Origin: an uncultured Thalassotalea sp.
GTDB taxonomy: Bacteria > Pseudomonadota > Gammaproteobacteria > Enterobacterales > Alteromonadaceae
Direction of reading: 5' to 3'
NCBI GenBank assembly: GCA_947502355.1
Contig: CANMZP010000018.1
Span: forward strand, 1 to 64,000
Length of the DNA: 64,000 bases
Shown one piece after another: positions 37,250-45,034 of this stretch. Positions within the stretch are counted from its first letter, which is position 1, and each line of letters begins with the position of its first letter. The notes under the pieces are model-generated. The model searched no databases, was not told the DNA's origin, and saw nothing but the letters and a program-made list of their open reading frames with translations. The position numbers and the translations under genes were made by a program.

Positions 37250-37316
37250 ACAGTCTATGTAAACAAAATTACATAGACAGTCTATGTAAACAAAATTACA
37301 TAGACAGTCTATGTAA
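37242..37316. repeat. REP array, three palindromes, 27-base period
   Basis: Palindromes at 37242-37262, 37269-37289 and 37296-37316, spaced exactly 27 bases with linker ACAAAA. The first contains the yccS stop codon. Confidence 0.93.
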
Positions 37317-37398
37317 ACGGGTTTTGATGGACAGTTTGATGCAACATGGTTAAATTACCCCAATTAACTCAGCAAATATGACAGAGGCATTTTTAATT

Positions 37399-38157
37399 AT
37401 GCAACGTAAAGCATTCAGTCAGTTACTTAATGAAGTACTGCAACCGGATCGTATTAAGGACTTCTGTCCAAATGGTCTGCAGGTTCAAGGCCGTGAACAA
37501 ATTAAGAAGATCGTTACGGGGGTTACCGCCAGTCAGGCATTACTTGATGCGGCAGTTGCCAAAGGCGCAGATACGATTTTGGTTCATCATGGCTATTTTT
37601 GGAAAAATGAGCCTTACAATATTACCGGCATGAAATACAATCGCATAAAGACATTATTAGATAATAATATTAATTTGTTCGCCTATCATTTGCCGTTAGA
37701 CATTCATGAAACGTTGGGCAATAACGCCCAATTAGCTAAACTATTAGGCATTGAAATTACAGGTCCTCTGGAGCTCGGTAATCCCGTGTCGGTTGCTATT
37801 CAGGGGGAATTTTCTGAGCCAATCGACGCTCAAGCGCTGAACCAGTTAATTGGTCAAAACCTTAATCGACCCGCATTGCACATCAGCAGCTCATCGAACA
37901 AACCGATTAAGACGGTAGCCTGGTGTACTGGTGGTGGTCAGGGCTACATTGAATTAGCAGCAGAGCAGGGTATTGATGCCTTTATTAGTGGCGAAGTGTC
38001 TGAGCAAACAACGCATGTGGCCAAAGAAATGGATATCCACTTTTTTGCCGCAGGGCATCACGCCACTGAGCGCTATGGGGTTAAAGCTTTAGGTGAGTTT
38101 TTAGCAAGTGAACATGGTTTTGATGTTGAGTTTGTTGATATTGATAATCCGGTCTAG
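37399..38157 (+). CDS. NIF3-like dinuclear metal protein (YbgI family)
   Basis: A 252-residue NIF3/DUF34 protein (E. coli YbgI 247). Metal ligands: HHGYFWK (two His), HLPLDIHE, and the C-terminal GHHATERYG. It is a GTP cyclohydrolase-I-like-fold family with an unresolved function, possibly metal-linked hydrolysis. The frame opens at 37378, but ATG 37399 aligns with the family N-terminus (FSQLLNEVLQPDRIKDFCPNGLQVQG). It follows a REP array and ends at a strong terminator. Confidence 0.92.
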   Translation: MQRKAFSQLLNEVLQPDRIKDFCPNGLQVQGREQIKKIVTGVTASQALLDAAVAKGADTILVHHGYFWKNEPYNITGMKYNRIKTLLDNNINLFAYHLPLDIHETLGNNAQLAKLLGIEITGPLELGNPVSVAIQGEFSEPIDAQALNQLIGQNLNRPALHISSSSNKPIKTVAWCTGGGQGYIELAAEQGIDAFISGEVSEQTTHVAKEMDIHFFAAGHHATERYGVKALGEFLASEHGFDVEFVDIDNPV

Positions 38158-38187
38158 TTTTTTACTTATTAGGCAAACTACTCATAT

Positions 38188-38224
38188 AAAAAGACGCGAT
38201 ACCCTTTGGATATCGCGTCTTTTT
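38188..38224. terminator. Bidirectional terminator between NIF3 and batD
   Basis: AAAAAGACGCGATA (38188-38201) pairs with TATCGCGTCTTTTT (38211-38224), loop 9. A and T runs on either side make it active in both directions, ending both NIF3 and the bat operon. Confidence 0.92.
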
Positions 38225-38246
38225 TCGTGTGGTCAGTACTTAACGT

Positions 38247-39587
38247 TTAATGCTTATTCAGGTCGATGAAATCGTCCATATCAAAATCTTTATCTGAAGA
38301 TTTGCGTTTCGTGTTTTTTGATAAACTTAATAACGTTTTCGCTTCAATAAGGCTAATCGTTGTATTGGCATCTGGTTTTTGCTCAACAAACGCTAGGTTG
38401 AATAAGCGGTGTAATACTTCCAGTTTTTCAGACTCATTAGCAAATAAACGCGTCAAATCTTTTGTGCTGTTATCACTGACATCATAACGCATGTAAAGAT
38501 AATGACAGGCACTACGGAACTGCTTTTGGCTAACCGATTTAATAAACAGTTTGTTTACTTGGCGTTGCTCATATTTAGTAAGCTTTTTATAAGCATTAAT
38601 CAACGTCCGGTAATGACGCAATAACAGCACGATTAACCATAAACCCAATAGGATAATCGCAAGGTAAAGCATGGCTTTTGCTGGAGAAAAATTAAAGTTC
38701 TTAATGTCATCTACGGCTTTTTCAATGCCTGTTTTGCCCACCACGGTCCAGGTATATTCGTCAATGGTGACTTCTTCAAGTTCGTTAAACTGGGTATTAA
38801 ACCAATAAAACGTTTGTTTTGGGATGGTGAAAGTACCAGCCGATTCGAAGAAATACGTAAAAGACTCTTTTCGCTTACCGACTATCATGCCGCGGTCGGT
38901 TTGATCAATTACCTCTGCAGGTTTTCGGTACACTTTTACGCCAGGTAAGTTTACATCAGCTAAGACTGGTAGCATCATGCCGGGAGAATCATCAACCGTC
39001 ATTGAAATGGTTTGCGTAATGGCATCACCCACCTTGTACTGGTCTTTTTTAGCCACTTCAAAATCGACATTAATGCTGTAATGACCACTGACCACGTATT
39101 GATCTTTTTCGTCAACACCTGGTGGCAATTCAACTAAAATTTCCATTGGCTCAGTATAAAGCACCGTTTCATAGGTATTACCGGCATTATTATTTGCCGA
39201 TACAGCGACTTCAAAAGCGGGAATGAACAATGGGCCGGCTTTCATTGGGTAAAAGGTAATGTCCCGAGTTTGTGTCGTCCAGGTTTGATAATTGATTTTA
39301 CGCGTACTGTTAATGGCAAAATCACTGGTGGTTAATACCACGGCATTATCAATATCAACTTGTCCAAGGCGAGTCCCTTTACTAAACCAACGATTGGTTA
39401 AAACCGTCATCGAAATCGTTACTGGCTGTTTGGCATAAATGGTGCCTTCAGTCAGGAGTTTGGTTTCTATGATCAACTCACTTTCGTCAGACTGGCTTTC
39501 GGCGTTAGCCTCACTGTTGCAAAGCGAACACGCAAGTAGGAGGGCAAACGTTAGCGCCGTTGTCATTTTATTTAATAAACTGCTCAT
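38247..39587 (-). CDS. batD: BatD family protein
   Basis: A 446-residue BatD (oxygen-tolerance family). It has an N-terminal signal peptide (cleavage near NSEANA), a large periplasmic beta-rich region, one membrane helix (about 330-350, AMLYLAIILLGLWLIVLLL) and a cytoplasmic C-terminal tail. It is the last gene of the moxR-bat operon, 1 base after batC. In Bacteroides, Leptospira and others Bat proteins are linked to stress resistance; the molecular role is not settled. Confidence 0.88.
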   Translation of the reverse strand: MSSLLNKMTTALTFALLLACSLCNSEANAESQSDESELIIETKLLTEGTIYAKQPVTISMTVLTNRWFSKGTRLGQVDIDNAVVLTTSDFAINSTRKINYQTWTTQTRDITFYPMKAGPLFIPAFEVAVSANNNAGNTYETVLYTEPMEILVELPPGVDEKDQYVVSGHYSINVDFEVAKKDQYKVGDAITQTISMTVDDSPGMMLPVLADVNLPGVKVYRKPAEVIDQTDRGMIVGKRKESFTYFFESAGTFTIPKQTFYWFNTQFNELEEVTIDEYTWTVVGKTGIEKAVDDIKNFNFSPAKAMLYLAIILLGLWLIVLLLRHYRTLINAYKKLTKYEQRQVNKLFIKSVSQKQFRSACHYLYMRYDVSDNSTKDLTRLFANESEKLEVLHRLFNLAFVEQKPDANTTISLIEAKTLLSLSKNTKRKSSDKDFDMDDFIDLNKH

Positions 39588-39588
39588 C

Positions 39589-40320
39589 TTAGTTACTACT
39601 CGGCTGTTGTGCTGGTGGTTGCTCAGATTGATTATTCAATTGCATTAAGAACTTTTGCGATAAAAATCGACCAGGATCCTTTTGCACTTGTCTTAACCAC
39701 ATTTCATTTAACGACTTATCACGTAACAACTCTTCAGCGCTTAGCTGTTTCACTTGTGCTTTAGGCGCTTCTTTCTTTTCTGCACCTTCACCACGTTGTG
39801 GGTCATCGTCTAGATCTTTAGGGCTGTCGCCTTCTTCCGGTTTCTGACTTTCAGACATGCGATTATTGTTTTCAATGATCTCATGTAAAATAGCCCGGTT
39901 GTGCGCCGCACCCTCATGCTCAGGGTATTTTATTAAAATTGCATCATACAAGTCTCTGGCTTTTACATAACGTTGCGCATGAGCGATGGCATTTGCTTTT
40001 GCAAATAGCGCATTAACCTCGTTGAATTGACCATATAAAATCGCAGAATTATCGAATTCTTCAGCACCATATAGGCTGAAAGCCTGCCAGCGCGTATTGT
40101 TAAACCGATTACTGGCGTCTTGAAAGTAACCCAGTTTGAACAGGATAATGCCTTGCTGATCGCGTGTTAACCAAATGTCGGCCATTTTTTGTGGCTTAAA
40201 AATAGTAAACGCAATAGCAGCAATAACGATTAACAAGAGTCCTTTGGTTTTGTACTTTTGATACTTTGCCATTAAAGGCTTTAACCAAGCCGGTGTTTTA
40301 GGTTGTGAAATAATTACCAT
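39589..40320 (-). CDS. Bat operon TPR protein (BatC-like)
   Basis: A 243-residue protein with an N-terminal membrane helix (about 27-42), a short TPR region (YVKARDLYDAILIKYPEHEGAAHNRAI) and a charged, disordered Pro/Glu-rich tail. The frame opens at a TTG (40347), but the ATG at 40320 overlaps the batB stop by 7 bases, the usual translational coupling, and is preferred. In Bat systems the TPR protein joins the VWA proteins in a membrane complex. Confidence 0.8.
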   Translation of the reverse strand: MVIISQPKTPAWLKPLMAKYQKYKTKGLLLIVIAAIAFTIFKPQKMADIWLTRDQQGIILFKLGYFQDASNRFNNTRWQAFSLYGAEEFDNSAILYGQFNEVNALFAKANAIAHAQRYVKARDLYDAILIKYPEHEGAAHNRAILHEIIENNNRMSESQKPEEGDSPKDLDDDPQRGEGAEKKEAPKAQVKQLSAEELLRDKSLNEMWLRQVQKDPGRFLSQKFLMQLNNQSEQPPAQQPSSN

Positions 40321-41282
40321 GAGATAGTCCAACCTTTTCGAAACCAAAATAAATATATAACCGCCAATAACACAATAAGTGGATAGCTTGATTCAAACCA
40401 AGGTCTGGCAGCGTCATCAACAATCACTAAGTTATTTTCAATGTATTGATTAACACGGTCTACATCTTCAGCGGTATCTGACATACGAATAAAGCGGCCG
40501 TTGCTTTCGTCAACGAGGTTGTCAATATTGTCTTCTTGCATGGCTATAATGTTGCTACCGGTATCACCAGATAGCTCGCTGGCCGTTTTACCTACTGCCC
40601 AATAAACCAATTGATGGTTTTGCTCATCGAAAAAATCACCAAACTTAAGGGCGGTTTCTGAATGTGCGCCATCACCAATCATTAATAACGTACCTGGCAC
40701 TTGCGTTGGGTCTAATAATCTCTTGGTTAACGGCAAGACATTTTCTGGCGCTTTACCGGTTAATGGCATCATGTTCGACTCAAGAGAGTCCAAAAAGTGA
40801 CGGATCATTTCACGGTCATTAGTAATTGGCATCACTACATGCGCACTGCCTGAAAAGGCAATTAATGCGGTGTTGGTATCACCTCTAAGCTCTAAAAGCT
40901 CATTAACTTTTTGCTTGGCTCTAAGTAAACGCGACGGTTGTACATCCGACTGGTCCATCGTTTCGGATAAATCCAAAGCAATGATCAACGCAGAATTGTC
41001 TTCTGTAAATGGCGATGGTTGTTGTTTCCATGTCGGTCCTGCCAAAATGATGGTACCTAAAACAATGGATATTTTGGCAAAGTTAATGGGTGAGACCAAT
41101 TTTTTACGGTTACCTTCAACGGTGACCGCAGCGAGCATTTCTTCACTCATGACGTTTTTCCAGCGATTGAAAAAATCATCACCCTCGACGGCGTACTTCA
41201 GTAAAAAGTACATCGCTAGACCAACAGCAAACCACTCAGGTCGAAGAAAGTGGAAATGTTGAAATTGCATAATATCAATCAT
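40314..41282 (-). CDS. batB: VWA domain protein, BatB-like
   Basis: A 322-residue membrane-anchored VWA protein: membrane helices near both termini (about 68-84 and the C-terminal PLIVLLAVIYLFWF) around a von Willebrand A domain. The metal site reads DLSETMD (Asp104, Ser106, Thr108), a variant of DxSxS. Its start overlaps the batA stop by 8 bases. It probably partners BatA. Confidence 0.88.
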   Translation of the reverse strand: MIDIMQFQHFHFLRPEWFAVGLAMYFLLKYAVEGDDFFNRWKNVMSEEMLAAVTVEGNRKKLVSPINFAKISIVLGTIILAGPTWKQQPSPFTEDNSALIIALDLSETMDQSDVQPSRLLRAKQKVNELLELRGDTNTALIAFSGSAHVVMPITNDREMIRHFLDSLESNMMPLTGKAPENVLPLTKRLLDPTQVPGTLLMIGDGAHSETALKFGDFFDEQNHQLVYWAVGKTASELSGDTGSNIIAMQEDNIDNLVDESNGRFIRMSDTAEDVDRVNQYIENNLVIVDDAARPWFESSYPLIVLLAVIYLFWFRKGWTISW

Positions 41283-42324
41283 TTTCGTTATCTCCGCTCG
41301 GTGTTGCTTGCTTTTGCAGGTTTACATTAGATTGTTTATTACTGATCATCTTTTTGACATAATTGCGAACTAACAACAGCAAGAACATCACGACGTGAAG
41401 GGCAAGTGCTAAGGCAATTGGCATGAACTGAACGCTAGTTCTTGGTCTAAATGATTGAGAGTCAAACAGCTCTGGTTCCATCTCATCAATGGTCGCGTAC
41501 ACTTGCTCTAATTCTTTACGGTTTAGGGCTTCAAAGTTGGCGCCGCCGGTTTCTTTAGCTATGCTTTCAAGCACTTCTAAGTCCACTTTCTCTTCGCCAA
41601 TGGCTTCAGGATCGCCAATGGCAATGGTATAAATTTTAATGTCATAAGAAGCCGCGACTTTACCGGCATCAACAGGGCGAACTTTTGATGCCGTATCGTT
41701 ACCGTCAGTTAAAACAATAAGCACTCGGTTTTTGGTTTGTTCATTTTCAAACACGCTAATTGCTAAACCAATGGCATCACCAAACGCGGTGCTTGGGCCG
41801 GCCATACCAATTTGAGCTTCATTCAGTAGGTCTTGCCAGGTTGGGATGTCGTTGGTAAATGGCGCTTGTAAGTACGGCGCATTACCAAATAAAATTAAGC
41901 CTAGGCGGTCATCTTCACGACCTTTGACAAACTCAGAAAGTACTTCTTTTACGGCGGTTAAACGATTAACCGTGACCCCTTGGGTATTGGTAAAATCTTC
42001 GACTTGCATAGAGCCAGATAAATCGACAGCGATCATAAGGTCACGTGCAGAGCGTTCTTTAACAATTGGTTGGCCAACCATTTCAGGTTTCGCCAATGCA
42101 CTAACAATGCAAACCCAAGTAATGGCAACAAGCAGTCGTTGTAAAAACTTACGGTTTAGCAGTACGGCACCACGTTGTGGCTTCTCACCCGTAGCTTCAA
42201 CCATTTGCTTAAAATTAGGTACTTGAAGCGAGTCTTTCTTTTCTTTGTAAACTGGGGCTAACCAGTAAACCAATAAAGGCAGAGGTAATAAGGCAAAACA
42301 ATAGGGAAAAACAAACTCAAGCAT
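41275..42324 (-). CDS. batA: VWA domain protein, BatA
   Basis: A 349-residue VWA protein with N-terminal helices (about 5-24, 60-78), a VWA domain with an intact MIDAS DLSGSM (Asp101, Ser103, Ser105) and VLTDGND, and a C-terminal helix (about 305-325). The VWA domain faces one side of the membrane and likely binds partners through the metal site, with MoxR as remodelling ATPase. It overlaps the neighbouring genes at both ends (8 bases each). Confidence 0.92.
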   Translation of the reverse strand: MLEFVFPYCFALLPLPLLVYWLAPVYKEKKDSLQVPNFKQMVEATGEKPQRGAVLLNRKFLQRLLVAITWVCIVSALAKPEMVGQPIVKERSARDLMIAVDLSGSMQVEDFTNTQGVTVNRLTAVKEVLSEFVKGREDDRLGLILFGNAPYLQAPFTNDIPTWQDLLNEAQIGMAGPSTAFGDAIGLAISVFENEQTKNRVLIVLTDGNDTASKVRPVDAGKVAASYDIKIYTIAIGDPEAIGEEKVDLEVLESIAKETGGANFEALNRKELEQVYATIDEMEPELFDSQSFRPRTSVQFMPIALALALHVVMFLLLLVRNYVKKMISNKQSNVNLQKQATPSGDNEND

Positions 42325-42820
42325 TGTCTTCTCTCCTATGATGAGTTACCCAGTGCAGGGTATGAGCAATAAATTGACGGCGCTGCGACGCATTCATCTC
42401 GATACCTGGAGCAAAAGCTAACTGTTGTAAAATGCCTCGATACTCGGTCGAAAACTGACTTTCAGGGCATTGCTTATCTAGCCAATGTTCCCACTTGCTC
42501 GCGGTTAAATTACTCACTTGCTGGCGATCAAAGGCATATAATGCGGTAGTGCGTAGTAAAGCGGGTAGCTTCTTCAATAGATGGTCATTATCAGCATTTT
42601 CTGTTAATTGATTCAGTAACTTGATTGCATCGCGTCGATAAGCATTACGTTTGTACTGCATATATTGGTCGTAAACTTTCTTACCAATCAATCCAATGAT
42701 GGCAATGAATACAAGTTGCCAACCAATGGTTTGCGGCCAAAGACTTACCATATCGGGTGGGGTGGTTTCGACTATCCCGTCAATGAGATAGTTACCCCAT
42801 GGTTTTGGAAATAAACTCAT
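42317..42820 (-). CDS. DUF4381 family protein of the bat operon
   Basis: A 167-residue protein with one N-terminal membrane helix (about 32-47) and a helical cytoplasmic domain (KLLNQLTENADND...LLRTTALYAFDRQQVSNLTASKWEHWLDKQ) typical of DUF4381. It starts at TAATG, sharing one base with the stop of the DUF58 gene, and overlaps batA. It is a constant member of this operon type; function unknown. Confidence 0.88.
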   Translation of the reverse strand: MSLFPKPWGNYLIDGIVETTPPDMVSLWPQTIGWQLVFIAIIGLIGKKVYDQYMQYKRNAYRRDAIKLLNQLTENADNDHLLKKLPALLRTTALYAFDRQQVSNLTASKWEHWLDKQCPESQFSTEYRGILQQLAFAPGIEMNASQRRQFIAHTLHWVTHHRREDNA

Positions 42821-43761
42821 TAATAAACCTTTCCTAATTGACTGCGTAATTGCTGCTCAGTTGGCTCAAGCGTATTTAACGTGATCATTGGGATCCGGTA
42901 GCGTTTCGCTGATTGCGCATAATTGGTAAGCTGAGCCTGGGCTAGCGCTTGGTACTTTTCCTGAGTCGCCTGCTTTTCAGAGGAAAACTGAATTTGATAG
43001 TTACCATCGCTGACGATCATATTGGTCATCTTCGGTAATTCCATTTCCAGCTGGTCATAAATATGAACGGCAATAATTTCGTTATGTTGACGTAATTTCT
43101 TAAGGTAATCGTTACTGGTTTTATTCCAGCCATTACCATCGCCAATAATAATAATTAACGCGTCATGGCCAGCTATTTGACTGACTTTTTTTAAGCTGTC
43201 GTTAATTGAAAAACCTTCGGGCGTTTTACTGTTGTCACCTTGTTCATTACCAACCTTAAGTTGATGATTCTTTTTGACGATTTCCGTTAAGAAATTTAAT
43301 ACATGCTGTTTGCCACGTTTTGCCGGCACGACTTTGACATCATCATCGTTAAAGATAATACCGCCAATGCGGTCACCACTTTGGGTAATTTGCCAGGCGA
43401 TAAGTGATGAAACCTCAGCGGCAATAACCGACTTCATTTTACCGGTACTGCCAAAAAACATGGAACTGGCCTGATTAATGATCAGGTACACATTACGTTC
43501 ACGCTCTTCGGTATACACTTTAATATGTGGCTTGCCCGTACGTCGAGTCACTTTCCAGTCCATGGAACGGATGTCATCACCTGGGCGATAGTGGCGAAGC
43601 TCTTCAAAATTCAGGCCTCGTCCTCGTAATCTCGACACGTTTTTACCGCTTAACACACTGTTAACCGGTTGATTTGGTGAAAACGAAAAACCACGTGCAT
43701 GATATTGCAAACGACTGAGTTCGTTAATATCGGCGTATATGTTATTTGATGGCTTTTTCAT
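42820..43761 (-). CDS. DUF58 domain protein
   Basis: A 313-residue DUF58 protein, a VWA-like fold found beside moxR. The signature GRGLNFEELRHYRPGDDIRSMDWKVTRRTGKPHIKVYTEERERNVYLI is intact. No membrane segment is evident. It probably forms part of the MoxR substrate complex. It is translationally coupled to the next gene. Confidence 0.92.
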   Translation of the reverse strand: MKKPSNNIYADINELSRLQYHARGFSFSPNQPVNSVLSGKNVSRLRGRGLNFEELRHYRPGDDIRSMDWKVTRRTGKPHIKVYTEERERNVYLIINQASSMFFGSTGKMKSVIAAEVSSLIAWQITQSGDRIGGIIFNDDDVKVVPAKRGKQHVLNFLTEIVKKNHQLKVGNEQGDNSKTPEGFSINDSLKKVSQIAGHDALIIIIGDGNGWNKTSNDYLKKLRQHNEIIAVHIYDQLEMELPKMTNMIVSDGNYQIQFSSEKQATQEKYQALAQAQLTNYAQSAKRYRIPMITLNTLEPTEQQLRSQLGKVY

Positions 43762-43813
43762 GATGTTTCCTTAATTAGGCAACAAAATTAAGCAGCTTGA
43801 TTAAGCAACTAAA

Positions 43814-44782
43814 TTAAGCAACAACAACTTGACGTAAAATCTCATCAATAACGTGATCGGCGGTAATGCCATCAGCTAACGCGTCATAACTTAATACCAG
43901 ACGGTGGCGTAATACAGAGTGAACAATGGCACGAACATCATCAGGATCGACAAAGTCTTTACCATTTAACCAAGCTTGAGCGCGACAACACTTATCTAAA
44001 GCGATACTGGCACGCGGACTTGAGCCAACGGTTAGCCATGAAGCTAATGGGGAATCAGGGTAACGACCTGGATCACGCGTTGCCATAATGATGGCCACCA
44101 AGTAATCAATAATGGCATCACTTACATGCACGTTGTGAATTTCTTCACGGGCGGCAAAAATATGCTCTGGATCGACTTTAATTGACTCGTTTTTACTTTC
44201 GGATTCTTCCTGACGTACCAAGCGAATGATTTGAGCTTCGGCTTCATCATTTGGGTATTCCAGATTTATCTTCATGATAAAACGGTCCATTTGTGCTTCT
44301 GGTAGTGGGTAAGTACCTTCTTGCTCAATTGGGTTTTGGGTGGCTAGAACCATAAATAAATCAGGTAATTTATAGGTTTTACCCGCTACCGTAATTTGAC
44401 GCTCTTCCATGGCTTCAAGCAAAGCAGCTTGAACTTTTGCCGGTGAACGGTTAATTTCATCCGCCAATAGTAGGTTATTGAAAATCGGGCCTTTTTGGAA
44501 TGTTAAAACCGGCTTGCCTTCAACTTCTTGGTACACTTCGGTGCCGGTAACATCGGATGGTAATAAGTCTGGTGTAAATTGCACACGACCCAAACTTACC
44601 GATAAGGTATTGGCCAGTGTTTTAATGGAACGAGTTTTCGCGGTACCTGGTAAACCTTCAAGCAAAACGTTACCGTTGGTAAGGAGAGAAAGAAGCAGCG
44701 CATCAACAACATGCTCTTGACCGATAACCGATTGTTGGATTTGATCTTTTAATTGGCTAATTGCTTCGAAAGATTTGCTCAT
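43814..44782 (-). CDS. moxR: MoxR family AAA+ ATPase
   Basis: A 322-residue MoxR-class AAA+ ATPase: Walker A GLPGTAKT (43-50), Walker B LLLADEINRSPAK, sensor 1 LATQNP, and the MoxR lid with WLTVGSSPRASIAL. MoxR proteins act as chaperones that remodel or load cofactors on VWA partners; here those are BatA and BatB. It is the first gene of the seven-gene operon, which runs without a clear break to the terminator at 38188. Confidence 0.95.
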   Translation of the reverse strand: MSKSFEAISQLKDQIQQSVIGQEHVVDALLLSLLTNGNVLLEGLPGTAKTRSIKTLANTLSVSLGRVQFTPDLLPSDVTGTEVYQEVEGKPVLTFQKGPIFNNLLLADEINRSPAKVQAALLEAMEERQITVAGKTYKLPDLFMVLATQNPIEQEGTYPLPEAQMDRFIMKINLEYPNDEAEAQIIRLVRQEESESKNESIKVDPEHIFAAREEIHNVHVSDAIIDYLVAIIMATRDPGRYPDSPLASWLTVGSSPRASIALDKCCRAQAWLNGKDFVDPDDVRAIVHSVLRHRLVLSYDALADGITADHVIDEILRQVVVA

Positions 44783-44989
44783 AAAGGTTCCTTAATGATT
44801 TACAAAATATAAACTTTTTCAATACTTAGAATAATAATGCATCGCAACGCAAAACAAAAATAAATAAATTTTCAGGTAGTATTAGCAGAATTAATACTAG
44901 CGCTGACAGGGCCATTTTAATGGGGATGTTGTCTTTTTTTAGCCCCAAAATTATTTATGCAATACCGTGGTGGGCCCCCCCTAGAAATA

Positions 44990-45015
44990 AAAGTGCCTGT
45001 AAAAACAGGCACTTT
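44990..45015 (-). terminator. Terminator of the octaheme cytochrome gene
   Basis: AAAGTGCCTGT and ACAGGCACTTT form a perfect 11-base-pair stem with a 4-base loop. On the reverse strand it runs into TATTTCT, about 20 bases after the stop codon at 45035. Confidence 0.8.
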
Positions 45016-45034
45016 GTAATTAGTTGTAAAGGCG

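Noticed and set aside
5096-37316. CRISPR arrays
   Set aside because: Short palindromic repeats at regular spacing look CRISPR-like, but the linkers are nearly identical within each array and very short, repeats are only 21 bases, and no cas genes are present. They are REP elements.
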